A DNA stretch of 64,000 nt from Dryomyza anilis (Eukaryota; Arthropoda; Insecta; Diptera; Dryomyzidae), in the NCBI GenBank assembly GCA_951804985.1, contig OX638131.1, forward strand, positions 36,983,544 through 37,047,543, given 5' to 3'. This document shows positions 31,154-42,959 of this stretch, one piece after another. Below the pieces are notes generated by a model. That model saw only the letters and a list, made by a program, of their open reading frames with translations. It ran no database searches and was not told the origin of the DNA. The position numbers were made by a program, and so were the translations under genes. Position 1 is the stretch's first letter, and the number at the start of each line of letters is the position of its first letter.

Positions 31154-32389
31154 TATTGTCACGACACCCAGAAAAAAATTCCCTCAAATCCCATTAAAAT
31201 TGGTCAATAGGACAATTATTGATTTAATAGTATACAAAAAATAATTCTTTTCATATAAACTCAATGGCACTGTCATGGTATTTCTAGTATTTAATGGTTT
31301 TTTCCGATTAAAATAATAATTTATCCTATTGACTATTTTTAATAGTAAAAAACTATTATTTATATAGTATTTTTTTCTGGGTGTATCATGCCAAAGGGTC
31401 GAATGTGTAATTTTTGACACTTGCGTCTTTTTGCATTTTTGATGTAGTTTTTCCTCAAGTATACTGTGCCAAAATCGTGTGTGGTTTTGTTGGATATTTC
31501 TAGCCACAAAAGACAAAACTAAAAGGGCGAATTTGAAAAATTGAAAATGCTATGCCAAAAGGGCGAAACTCTTCGTTTTTTTGCCATAATTTTTTATTGG
31601 TATAAGATAAAATTGTAGTGTACAGGCATTAATTGTTTGCTTTTAAAGAACCTATCGATTGTCATCATTATTTTAAAACAAATTTTTGAATTTTTATCAT
31701 TTGTAAGAAAAAAGTTTGACAAATTATTTTTAAATAATGATGTCAATCGATAGATGCTTTAAAATCAAAGAATTAATGTCTTTACAGCACTATTTTATCT
31801 TACACCAATAAAGAGTTATAAATAAACCAAAAGATTGGTCCTTTTGGCATGACCAGATGGTCAATTTTTCAATTTTTTTTTCTTTGCTATTACTCTTTAT
31901 TGGTGCAAGATAAAATAGTGGTGTGAAGGCATTAATTGTTTGTTTTTAAAGCACCTATCAATTGTCATCATTATTTAAAAATATTTTGCCAAACATTTTT
32001 CCTGCGAAAACCAAATGGCAAAATAATGTTAAGTAAATTATTTTGAAATAATGATGCCAATCGATAGGTGCTTTGAAAACAAACAATAAATGCCATATCA
32101 TTACTATTTTATCTTGGACCAATAAAGAGTTATTGCATAAAAAACCAAAATATTTGCGTTTTGGTCATGATATAGCCACACAAAATCCGCATTTATAGCT
32201 CAGTAAGTTGTCCAAATCCAAATATATTTTATGTACGTTATACTAATTGATAAACAAACCAAAATCATAAAAAAAATTAAATTAAATATAAATTTTACTA
32301 AATTTTAAAACACTTCAAACTTTAAAATTTGATTTCCCAATATTTTTAAAAATGCACATTCGCACCTTTGGCATGACAGTGACGATATC
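31154..32389. mobile_element. Palindromic foldback element FB, copy A, with nested MITE
   Basis: The outer ends are TTGTCAC (31156; M1 MITE at 31164-31384) then TATCATGCCAAAGGG at the left, and CACATTCGCACCTTTGGC plus ATGACAGTGACGATAT at the right (32355-32388): an inverted pair seen also in copies B and C. Inside are two palindromic modules (about 31597-31818 and 31888-32135), each reading from TTGGTRYAAGATAAAAT through GCACCTATCGATTG and back. The modules are joined by GGTCCTTTTGGCATGACC. No open frame. Folded as a single strand, each module would form a hairpin with arms of about 100 bp. Confidence 0.7.
31164..31384. mobile_element. MITE family M1, inserted in the FB terminus
   Basis: Terminal inverted repeats ACACCCAGAAAAAAA (31164) and TTTTTTTCTGGGTGT (ending 31384). 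The interior carries ATCCCATTAAAATTGGTCAA and CCTATTGACTATTTTTAATA like the copy at 4882-5110. It splits the FB end between GTCAC and ATCATGCC, showing that it inserted after the FB element. Confidence 0.8.
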
Positions 32390-32900
32390 ATAAAACAGTC
32401 TTGAATAAGAAATTCAAATTTTGAGTACCCTAAAATATTACTTATCGATTGATTAATAACAAACGTATGTTATTCATAAGAATATTAAAAAATATAAGTA
32501 CAAAACTCATCATACCTTGAATGTCTTTCGATTATCTTGTTCACTACATCTAAGCATATGTTGAATATAACTTTAATATGTATTAGCAGCATGAACTAAG
32601 GATCAATTTTGAAATTACATTTAAAAAATAAAATTATACACCGATACACATGCATATTTGTCAGCACTACACTGATAGTATTAGTTGGAAAATTTTCAAA
32701 ACAGCAAAGCTTACTGTCCAAATGTGCAATTGAGCCACATAAGCCCCAAACTCAGCAGACTGGAAGAGAAGCAGGACCATGTCTGCTGTAGCTGTATAAA
32801 CGAGCAAGTCTTCTGCTATAAAAACTAAGATCACGTTAAGGAAATACGGTCAAATAATAATAATAAACTGCACAACGGAGAGTATGTTATGCGTTTTTTT
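32390..32900. other. No recognised feature
   Basis: Nothing recognised. Confidence 0.5.
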
Positions 32901-33870
32901 CTTTTTTGTAATTTTTTTATGCTACTCTAGTGAGAGACACGAACATGACAATCCACAACAAACTCCAGTGCTAAGGTAAGTAAACACTTCAGAGCAACTA
33001 CTACCTGGAGCAAAGAATGGTAGCAAAGTGCCCAAAGTACCTGCAGGAAGTACCAAAGAAATACAAACGAATGAAACCAATAGAGTCCGGAGTTGGTGGG
33101 GTTCAGAACGATGAAGATGACGATGAGTACAACTGTGAAGAGTAGGTAAATATGCACTGAAGTGTGTGGAATGTTGCTGACACAACACACGTTCCGACAC
33201 CGATATATAGACAGACAGCCATACATTGGGATAGATATTTGCAATGGTATGATTGGTATGACCAACGTCTGGGAACAGCACACGTTGTAAAAATGTGCGA
33301 AACATTGAGCGCGGGTCAAGATATGAATGACATTGGAATGAGCAACGGAACGATACTTGAGCGTAGAATTCTTCGAAATTAGTTGACGCTCGAGTGGACT
33401 TTCCACAAATACACATGCCCGAAGGAAAATACCCGGCGAACGTACCAAGCAAAGGACGTAAGACATCGTATATTGCACAAGAACCACGAAGAAACTGTAG
33501 AGAATGGACAAAGAATAAAATGTACGTGAAATAGAATAAATAAATAAGTGTCGATGGCATGGAAAAGTTGTGTAAAAATTCTTAAAACTACAATTAAATA
33601 GCTTCGAGCGGTACTCAATTGAACCAATTGCATTGGGACATGACAGGCGGCAGAGTTGGCTGTGCTGGAAAATGCTGATGATGTTGCTGATGCCGATGCT
33701 GTCCCTAATGTTGTTGATACTGCGAACCACTTGTGTGTGTCATGGACTTGAAGCATCATCAACATTCACAACTTGGATAACAGACCAGACCAAGTCTTTG
33801 TCTTCATCAGCAGTTTAGTTTCGCAAGTGTGCCATCGAGAGACATCGAGAACTACTACCGGGAGGGGCGC
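32900..33870. other. Unique GC-richer stretch with long overlapping minus-strand frames
   Basis: All three minus-strand frames stay open for long distances (32922-33560, 32927-33730, 33379-33765), the longest being 267 codons. The predicted peptides are Ser/Leu/Phe/Cys-rich with no domain I recognise, and three frames being open at once points to composition (a plus strand rich in A and C, poor in T) rather than selection. The plus strand has a strong donor-like AAGGTAAGT at 32972-32980 but no clear adjoining coding frame. It may be a host transcript region; left unassigned. Confidence 0.3.
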
Positions 33871-34599
33871 ACTGTCTGTGACACTCGATAATGCAGATGA
33901 CAATAAGTATGCTGTGAAATTGCTAAAAGTGAAACAGTTGTATTGGGTTTTGGGGTGGAAGAGTTCTATAGATTCAGAAGAATTTCAATACAATGGATTC
34001 AATTCGTGTAAACATGATAATCTTGAGAAATTCCAGCATTTCATTTGTTTCTCTTTATTTTGTGAAATTTATTTGCAATTAATATTCATTAAAGCAATTA
34101 GTAGAAAGTATCCTTTATTATATCCGCAACATACCTTTACTTCAAGAAGCCCCTCTGGTGGTATTATTTGTTGTAATTTGTTGTTTTTTTTTTTTTTTGC
34201 TTGTGCTATTTCTTTCTTCCGGTTCGTTTGTTATTTTGTAGATATTTTTTTTATTATTTTTAATTTACTTTTTGGGCTTTGTTGCTCTTTTTTAGATTTG
34301 CACATTTAAGCTTAAAACATTTAAAATTTTATCAAAGTATTTATTTAGTCCAAAGTTAACACTTAATTGTTGACAACACTTAAAAAAATTTAGCTTTAAT
34401 GCAAAATTTTTTTTTACAACTAAAATTTTTATCAACTCTATATCGTCGTCTTTGACATGTTTTTTAAAAATATCGTTTATATGTTTCAACGTAAATTTTA
34501 ATTCAATGAAAATGTGATTCGATCCAGTCGACGTGTAGCACACACCGAAGGTATACACAAAATGTTTTCAACCTACCGAAGAAAACGGTCCTTTATCGG
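33871..34599. other. No recognised feature; T-rich
   Basis: Contains a T homopolymer at about 34184-34198 and otherwise unassigned AT-rich sequence. Confidence 0.5.
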
Positions 34600-36830
34600 T
34601 GGTGTTTTCGAAACTGAATACGATGTCATAAACTTTTCGTTTTCGGGATAAGAAATCGATACCGTTAATGAACATCGAAACGAATTTCAAATCTGTTGCG
34701 AGTACGTTGCGACGTTACGTTAACAGACCGCCATTCTTGACAAAATACGGACTGAATCAGTTGAGTATACGTTTTAACGGTCCGATAACGCATAGCCATT
34801 ATTTCACAAATATACGGAAACCGAACCTTCGAAACGAAATATCGATGGACTCACTCCGTATTCTGTCGAGACCGTCGAACCTTATTTCAATGGTGTAAAT
34901 TACGTTCGACGGTCTCGACAGAACACGGAGTGTGTCCATCGACATTTCGTTTCGAAGGTTCGGTTTACGAATTCCTCGTTTACGGACCATCGGCATGACA
35001 GTTTTATAATGCCGTGTGTGACGGGGCACCGTAATAATGTTTCATGGGTAATCTTAATCTCAAGAATTCCGTTCCGTTTTCTGGTAACAAAAACGATAAC
35101 GAAAAAAGAGGAACAAAGAGGATACCGAAACGTATTGCGAATCTGTTGCTAGTTCATTTTGACGGAACGTTAACGGACCGCCATTCTGGAGTGAAATTGT
35201 TAAAATTGAGTTTCGACGGTCCGTCATTCTTAACAAAATACGGCGTAAGTTCTTTGAGATTTCGCTTCGAAAATACGGTTTACGGATACCCGGTTTACGG
35301 ACAGTAATCGTGCAGTCGATGACGGTATTCTGATTCCGTTTATGACGGCACCTCCCGCTTTCTGTTCACGAAAACGATACCGAACCAAAAGGAACAAAGA
35401 GTAACACTGAAACGTATTTCGAATCTGTTGCTAGTTCGTTTCGATGGTACGTTAACGAAACACCATACTTGAGTGAGATTGTTAAAACAACGTTTCGACG
35501 GTCCACCATTCTTGACAAAATACGGCGTGAGTCCATTGAGATTTTGTTTCGAAGGTTCAATTTACGGATTCCCGGTTTACAGACCGTAGACGTGCAGTCG
35601 ATGACGGTATTCTGATTCCGTTTATGACGGCACCTTCCCGCTTTCTGTTTACAAAAACGATACCGAACAAAAAGGAACAAAGAGTAACACTGAAACGTAT
35701 TTCGAATCTGTTGCTAGTTCGTTTCAAAGGTACGTTAACGGACCGCCATTCTTGAGTGAGATTGTTAAAATTGCGTTTCGACGATCCGCCATTCTTAACA
35801 ACATACGGCGTGAGTTCTTTGAGATTTCGCTTTGAAAGAACGGTTTACGGATTCCCAATTAACGGACCGTAGACGTGAAGTCGATGGTATTATGTTTCCG
35901 TGTGTGACGGGGCACAGTCCCGCTTTCAGGTTACGAAAACGATACCGAACAAAGGAACAAAGAGGAAAATCGACACGTATTTAGAATCGGTTGCTAGTTC
36001 ATTTCAACAGTACGTTAACGGACCGCCATTCTTGAGAGCGATTGTTAAAATAACGTTTCGACGGTCTGCCATTCAACACAATATACGGCATGAATCTGTG
36101 GAGATTTCGTTTAGAAGGTTCGGATTATGGATTCCCGATTTACGGACCATAGACATGACGGTATTATGATGCCGTGTGTGACGGGGCACCGTAGAAATGT
36201 TTCTTGGGTAATCTTAATCTCAAGAATTTTGTTCCTTTTTCTGGTTACGAAAACGATAACGAACATAGATGAACAAAGAGGATACCGAAACGTATTTCGA
36301 ATCTGTTCCTAGTTCATTTTGACGGAACGTTAACGGACCGTCATTCTTGAGTGAGATTGTTACAATTGCGTTTCGACGATCCGCCCCATTCTTAACAAAA
36401 TACGGCGTGAGTTCTTTGAGATTTCGCTTCAAAAGTACGGTTTATAGATTCCCGATTTACGTACAGTATACGTGCAGTCGATGATGGTATTCTCATTCCG
36501 TTACGATGGGCACCTTTACGAAAATGATACCGAACAAAAAGGAACAAAGAGGAACAACAAACGTATTTTCTATCTGTTGCTAACACGTTTTGACGGTACC
36601 CTAACCGACTACGATTCTTGAGTGAGATTGTTAAAAATTTAAATTCGACGGTACGCCATTCTAGATAAAATACTTCGTGAGCCCATTTGGATTTCGTTTG
36701 GAAGGTTCGATTTACAGATTCCCCGTATACGGAACGTAGGCATGCCCCCGATGATGGAATTATGCTTCCGTGTGTGACGGGCCTCCTTCAAATGTTTCTT
36801 TGAGTAATCTTAATCTCAAGAATTGATCAA
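34600..36830. repeat. CpG-rich tandem repeat, ~282-bp unit, with one orientation switch
   Basis: The landmark CGAATCTGTTGCTAGTTC recurs at about 35139, 35421, 35704, 35984 (GAATCGG), 36299 and 36570, steps of 282, 283, 280, 315 and 271 bp. Each unit also has GTTAACGGACCGCCATTCTT, TTACGGATTCCC and ACCGAACAAAAAGGAACAAA. Near the left end an inverted repeat with ~60-bp arms (34819-34880 versus 34910-34972: CCGAACCTTCGAAACGAAAT and its complement) marks a switch in unit orientation. The array is visibly richer in CG dinucleotides than anything around it. Short frames exist in places but none runs through the array, so it is treated as a satellite-like repeat. Confidence 0.8.
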
Positions 36831-37470
36831 GCCTAAATGAGAAATTAAACCCAAAAGAAATGTTTAATGAGTGGAGTAATAAAAATAATCGTCGCATAAA
36901 AAACGTCAAATTTTATGCGTCTAAGTTTTGAGACGTCGCAAAGCGCATTAAATGAAATAATGGCACTCGTAAAAGTGGCAGCAAAGGATTAGACACCACA
37001 ATGGCAACAACCAAACACCCTGCTCTCCTCTGGTGCGTTCCCAGTGGAGTCCAACCAACAGGCACCAGAGATTGTCAGTGTCTGCGAACGTGGGATTAAA
37101 CAGCATTTGACAGAACGACTATCATTTTAATTGCTAACATAATCATCAACATCAGAGGCAGCAGCAGCAATAGTAATAGCAGTTGTCGTCGTCGTTGCTG
37201 TTATTGCTGCTGTTGCGACGAGCAACGCATGCCGCATGCAAAAGTTGTTGATAATCTAGATTATGCTTATTCATCATTTTCTTTCATATTTCAACAACGT
37301 CATATTTTTGCTCTATTTTTATTTCGCAAATTTATTAAAACATTGCGCGCAAAATATCTCGCACAATAAACAAGTTATTGCACGATAATTGCCAGGACAA
37401 CAGCACGCGCATTTGCTGGCTTATAAAATATATTTATAAAAATAATAAATATAAAAAATTCTCAATTTTA
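36831..37470. other. Unique stretch with triplet repeats
   Basis: GC-richer low-copy DNA with GCAGCAGCAGCAAT and GTCGTCGTCGTTGCTG runs (37158-37215). No family shared with the window and no recognisable frame. Consistent with host non-coding or regulatory DNA. Confidence 0.3.
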
Positions 37471-37969
37471 TTATCTGTTTTTCAACTGTGAAAGGAGATG
37501 AAAAAGTGTTAACAAAGCGGATTTTCTACGACATTTCCTTTGCAATTTAATCAGCTTTTCTGCATTGTCCCAAATATATCTTCTACTTGACCTGTTGCTT
37601 GGCCGGCGTCCAACAAACCACCTGCTTCTATCGCAAGATGTTGTCGATTCCAGCAACAGGGTTGACTTGTTTTTGGAAACTGCGCCTAAGGCGTATTTTT
37701 GGGCACCCTTGGCATGAGCATATTATGGAGCATATCTGCAGTATTATAATAACTTCGAAAGATTTCTATTCCTTTTTTATGTAGAAAGAATCCCAGTATA
37801 CCACGACTCGAATTCTCGAGATACCTCGAACAATTCTCAAAGTACTTTCCATGTCATACTTATATCGCCTCTAATTTTAAAATATTTACAATTTCGTGAG
37901 CGTGTTGTGAAAATCGGATTATATTTCGACTTGGTAGGACTTTAATATAGCCACTACACACCTATTCCC
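37471..37969. other. No recognised feature
   Basis: Contains only the worn relative (37797-37837) of the 157-bp repeat at 27881-28190. Confidence 0.4.
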
Positions 37970-38660
37970 ACGACTGGCTCTCAGACAAATTCACTAAAGA
38001 TAAATGCAACATATTCTTCATTGACGGGTACAAAATGGACTTAGGAACAGAGCTGGTTCTATTCGAAAGATCTACAAACAGAAGAGTCCTTTAGACTTCT
38101 GAACAAATTTAGCATATGACAGAATATTTTGCAATAGATAAAGCATCACAGTTTGTCAAAAATCTTTCATCTGCAAAGATCACATTCTGCATAGACAACC
38201 AAGCTGCAAAAGAATCTTTAGCGTCCTACATAATCATATCTAAGTCAGTATCAAACTGCCGGAGAGCTTTTTCATTCATAGGACATACTCACGCAGACAT
38301 GTCTGGGTTACCGGATAAAACAATATAAATTTTGCAAATAAAAGAGCTCCGCCCTCGTTATAAGCGAGCCCAACAAAACGACACTATTAAAGATTAGGCA
38401 TGTCTAACTCCATCGACGATATTATAAAAAACGAGATAAATCACGAGATAAATAAATATGAAGAGACTATACATGGTCAAAAATGGTATGACCCAAGATA
38501 AAAAAAACTTGGAACGGGCAGTTTTCTGTCTCTATCAAAATCTTTTATCAGACTACGAACGGGAGTCTCACAGGGCGCTGTGCAATAGGCTCAATGTAGA
38601 GAAAATGGAAACATAAACTAAATGAGACTTGCAGTGTCTGCAGAGATGGGCACAAAATAG
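37970..38660 (+). pseudogene. Non-LTR retrotransposon relic: RNase H domain
   Basis: Translation gives 'IFFIDGYKMDLGTELVLFER' (38008-38066), corresponding to the FTDGSK motif with the first catalytic Asp kept. Then comes 'MTEYFAIDKASQFVKNLSSA' (38116), where the expected Glu of 'AEI.AI' is displaced, and 'KITFCIDNQAAKESLASYII' (38176), with the third catalytic Asp in IDNQAA. A GHT remnant (GHTHADMSG) replaces the usual W(I)PGH motif. In-frame stops and an internal loss confirm a pseudogene. The order matches R1/jockey-type ORF2 C-termini, in which RNase H removes RNA template. Downstream to 38660 there is a poor remnant of the Cys-rich tail. Confidence 0.8.
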
Positions 38661-39186
38661 CGAGTATTCAATATCGGACATCTCGAAAAATGAATTAAAG
38701 ATGTGCTCCATAGGAATGGAATCACAATGGAACTTTAGGTCTCCAAGTTCAAGTTATAGCTGTTCATCATGTGCTCATTTTCATATTTCATAACATAACA
38801 TTTGAAAGATTTTCGCATTTAGTTAGTTAGAAAAATTTTCGAAATGGGACTTAGGGACTGAGTCCTACGCGACCAAATTTGATTTTGATTTTAAACAATT
38901 TTTTTCCAAGCTTCAAGTAAAAGTTGAAACTTCTTGTCCAAGAATTTCTGAATTGAAAGAATTTTTTTTTTAATAATTAGAATGTTAAGTGCAATTATTT
39001 TTTTCAAAGTTGAAAAAATGGCGATTTTTCAAAAAAGCTCACTTTCGGACTTCTTGAAAATTTTTGGTTTAAGTGGGAAACTTCAAAATAATAAAAAATA
39101 TATAATAAGGTAATAAAAAAGAAAATGGTAATGCAAAAATAATAAGGAGACAAATAAAGAGAAAAAAGTTTAAATTTATAAAAAAA
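38661..39186. other. No recognised feature
   Basis: AT-rich spacer before DINE-A copy 2. Confidence 0.5.
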
Positions 39187-40018
39187 ACGAGTTGGGAAAG
39201 TTAAGTCACATGGGTAAGTTCGGTCACATGGGGCGAATTTTTATAGTCGGTCGGGCACGACTATGGAATATTCTACACCTTTGGTGGGGACATTAATGTT
39301 GGATATTTAATTGCATACCTTAATTTTAAAATTTTTAATTATGCTGAACCTCCCCACCCTCAGAATATTATTCATTAATCAGAAATTTACGTCTTATATC
39401 CCCATAAATTAAAAAATGTTTATAAAAGTATAACCAACTAAAAAAAAATTGAAAAATATAATTGGGCGGACCACGCCTATATTTAAAATTTTGAAAGGCT
39501 AATACTTCATAGATTTGATTTTAATAATTTACGGATCAAATTTCCACTATGAAAACCCGGGAAATAATGAAAAAAAAAGTGGGCGGATCACGCCCATTTT
39601 TGGACCACATATTTATAGGTGAATTCTTACAATACTTTTTAAATTTTATAACTATAATTTGAATACTTTTCGAGTTATTAGTTCCGAAAGAGTTATATAA
39701 AAGTGACTTATATGGGAGGTGGGCGTGTCCGTTAACCGATTTGGCTCATTTTCAAACTCAGTTCCTACTTTTGGCTAAAATATATTGAGTCGAAATTTCA
39801 TCGCATTCTGATCAGTATTTCTCAAGTTATTCTGTATTCGGACAGCAAGACAGCAAGACAGCAAGACGGACAGACAGACGGACATGGCTAAACGGACTCG
39901 GGTAGTGATGCTGATCAAGAATATATATACTTTTCCATACCGGACATGCCTCCTAAGGGGCGTTACAATATATGCACAAAGTTAATATACCCTGTACCTC
40001 ATAGGTGTAGGGTATAAA
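39187..40018 (-). mobile_element. DINE-1-like element, family DINE-A, copy 2
   Basis: Full-length on the minus strand: ACGAGTTGGGAAAGTTAAG at the left, hairpin ATAGTCGGTCGGGCACGACTAT (39243) and GTGGGCGGATCACGCCC, then the GACAGACAGACGG tract, 'ATGCTGATCAAGAATATATA' and the terminal fold TACCCTGTACCTCATAGGTG...TAGGGTA. The hairpin loop differs slightly from copies 3-5 (GGGCAC instead of GGGCCC). Confidence 0.9.
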
Positions 40019-40574
40019 AACATAAAAAGTGATAATGAACACTGGTGTAGTTGTCGGTCTTCAAGTTCGCATATTTCAAGTATACAGGACGTTTACAGAC
40101 TTTGCAGTACGCTGAGTTGTTAAAATTTAATTTCTTCGGCATTTTATTAAAGCAAATTGTACAAAATTACACTTCATGTGATGAAGTTGAAAAATATATA
40201 TTTACAGATGTATTCATTTTGCTAATGTTAAAGGTTCGCTTTATTCTGCAATTCAGATCTTATCTCGGGTGAAGTCAAAATGTTGCTTTTCTTTGGTTTG
40301 TGGCCACGTCTGCATTTTTTTTCTTGGCTAAACCACTTAAAAATTTCACATTACACAATATTTTCATTAAAACTACACCAAAAATTGCTTAAATTACGTT
40401 TCCCACTTTAGCCCAGAAATTGTTTTCCACCTACCACAATTACGCAATGTTAAATTATTTGCAAAACCAGTTTGTATTTCAAAATATATATAACATCCGG
40501 ATATTTTAAACCTACAAATCTAATTGAAAACGACAAAAATTCACACTTTTTGATAGCAAATAAAAACACTAAAA
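40019..40574. other. Spacer between two directly repeated DINE-A copies
   Basis: About 555 bp of AT-rich sequence with no recognised content, sandwiched between DINE-A copies 2 and 3 in the same orientation. A 73-codon frame (40051-40272) is unrecognisable. Confidence 0.5.
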
Positions 40575-41388
40575 TACGAGTTGGGAAAGTTAGGTCACAT
40601 GGGTAAGTTCGGTCACATGGGGCGGATTTTTATAGTCGGTCGGGCCCGACTATGGAATACCCTACACCTTTGGTGGGGATATTAACCCTCAGAATATCAT
40701 TCATATACCAGAAATTTACGTCTTATATCCCCATAAATTAAAAAATTATATAAAGTATAAAAAACAAAAAAAAAAAATTGAAAAATGTAATTGGGCGGAC
40801 CACGCCTATATTTAAAATTTTGAAAGGCAAATATTTCATAGATTTGATTTTAATAATTTACGGATCAAATTTCCACTATGAAAACCCGGGAAATAATGAA
40901 AAAAAAAGTGGGCGGATCACGCCCATTTTTGGGCCACATATTTTTAGGTGAATTCTAACAATACCTTTTAAATTTTATAACTATACCTTGAATACTTTTC
41001 GAGTTATTAGTCCCGAAAGAGTTATATAAAATTGACTTGTATGGGAGGTGGGCGTGTCCGTTGACCGATTTGGCTCATTTTCAAACTCGGTTCCTACTTT
41101 TGGCTAAAATATATTGAGACGAAATTTCATCGCATTCTGATCAGTATTTCTCAAGTTATTCTGTATTCGGACAGCAAGACAGCAAGACAGCAAGACAGCA
41201 AGACAGCAATACAGCAAGACAGCAAGACGGACAGACAGACAGACAGACGGACATGGCTAAACGGACTCGGGTAGTGATGCTGATCAAGAATATATATACT
41301 TTTCCATACCGGACACACCTCCTAAGGGGCGTTACAATATATGCACAAAGTTAATATACCCTGTACCTCATAGGTGTAGGGTATAAAA
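40575..41388 (-). mobile_element. DINE-1-like element, family DINE-A, copy 3
   Basis: Same structure as copy 2, with hairpin ATAGTCGGTCGGGCCCGACTAT near 40632, an expanded ACAGCAAG tandem run (41171-41227) next to the GACAGACAGACAGACAGACGG tract, the hallmark complement 'ATGCTGATCAAGAATATATA', and the terminal fold. About 40 bp present in copy 2 after TATTAA (the TGCATACCTTAATTTTAAAA region) is deleted. Confidence 0.9.
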
Positions 41389-42700
41389 AACTTTCAAAAA
41401 CATTTTGTTTTCACTTGTTCTCGAAATGCAATAAAAATATATTTATTTGATAACAAACATTGATAAACAAGTTGATGCCATATTAAGAAGCACTTAACAT
41501 TGTTTTTTATTATTTTTTAAGTACAAAAACTTGTCCAAAAATTGCAATTTCCCACATTACCCCATGTTCCGCTTTGCACCAGGTTCCCCTATGTAAATAT
41601 ATTATCTACCTTCAAGATACTCCGAAATAATCACAAATAAATCTTATAAATTATATTTCATGATTGTTTTCATAATACTATACCGAGTACCATCCCTGTG
41701 TATAAAATTTCAACATGTTTGCCAAAGCAATTTGAGAAAATTTGTTTTTTGGCTAGCTGTCATGTATTTTATTCTCTACGTTATTTTCTTATTTCGATAG
41801 CCAGTATAAATCTGTAGCATTGTATTTCGCACTGTATTTTATTGTCAGAAATTTTCGAACATATTATAGTTACGTTGAATGCGTTCCAAATCCTAAATTT
41901 TTAAATATTAACTATTTATTAATTACTCTCAGAAAGTAGTATTAACATATTAAGAAAAAATAACTTGAAGTAGCGTCAAGTACAATTGTACTTATTTTAA
42001 GAAAACTTTTTCCCAAAAATAGTGAATATTTTCTTTTAATAGAGTTACAATTTTCTACCCTTCTATGTATTTTAATAGGGTCATGATAGGTAACTTATCT
42101 TTGAATAATTTCCTTGTCATAAACAACATAATCTGGTCATGATCCTGCCTACCCCAATAGGATACATATACTAGGGTAAGCTAAAAAATATTTTCCACAA
42201 AAATATGTTCTTCCAAAAAGAGCAAACCTCATATTTAGAAAAATTTTGTATCCATTTATTCAACAATAGCTATTGGCGGTCAATCAATTCATTTCAATCC
42301 CATCAGTTCACTCGAACAGTGCGACCATGTGAATTAAAGCTAAACACATGATGAACACATCTGACATTTTCACCACATTAAAATAGACGCATCGTTTAAA
42401 AATAAATTCGACCGATTGACACGTTAGCTGAGTCAAAAGAAAATAAACCAAAGACTTGAGTATAGCATTTTGCAAAGCCTTTTTCATTTAAAATACAATG
42501 TAATTATTTTACTTAAGCAATTAAGTAAACTTTAATACAGAACTAACAAAATAACAGAATAACAAAGAAAACTATGCGACGAAAAGACTGTTTCCATCTT
42601 GTTTTAATTGCAAGCGATCAAAGTATTATTTATGTCAACAAAAATCTCATAAAAGTTTCTCCTAACTAAATGAACCTGCTACAAAAACCAAAGAAGAAAA
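41389..42700. other. No recognised feature
   Basis: About 1.3 kb of AT-rich sequence without a recognised repeat or gene. Confidence 0.45.
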
Positions 42701-42738
42701 GTTATTATTTCATTTATTTGCGTCGTTATCAAAGTACT

Positions 42739-42928
42739 TACCTGACGAACAGTTCCCCGAGTTGGGTGGTGGTGGTACATAGTGGGTATTATCATTGACA
42801 GAAACATGGGCGGCGTAAAAGTATAGTTTGGAAAAGTATGAACAATAATACCGAGCGGATTGTAGATGATGACGAGTTAATTCTATTTTAAAAGGGCAGA
42901 TTGCAGTAAGCGGACAACTAAAATTCAT
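42739..42928 (-). CDS. Possible host coding exon (partial gene), function unknown
   Basis: On the minus strand an ATG at 42928-42926 (A at -3) opens a frame reading MNFSCPLTAICPFKIEL, then a Tyr/His-rich stretch 'RHHLQSARYYCSYFSKLYFY', and 'NDNTHYVPPPPNSGNCSS', where it meets TCAG|GTAAGTAC, a consensus splice donor with the cut after 42740. Ending the exon there leaves phase 1. Without splicing the frame runs only 13 more codons. The region is less AT-rich than its surroundings and contains no transposon sequence. No matching acceptor or next exon was identified in the window, and I do not recognise the protein. It could be a first coding exon, or chance. Confidence 0.35.
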
Positions 42929-42959
42929 CGTCAGACGGTGTTGAGATAAATGTCTGCGG

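Noticed and set aside
33633..33818. Small secreted-peptide-like frame with a Leu/Met-rich stretch
   Set aside because: The hydrophobicity comes from ATGCTGATG-type triplet repeats; no cleavage site, partner exon or conservation evidence.
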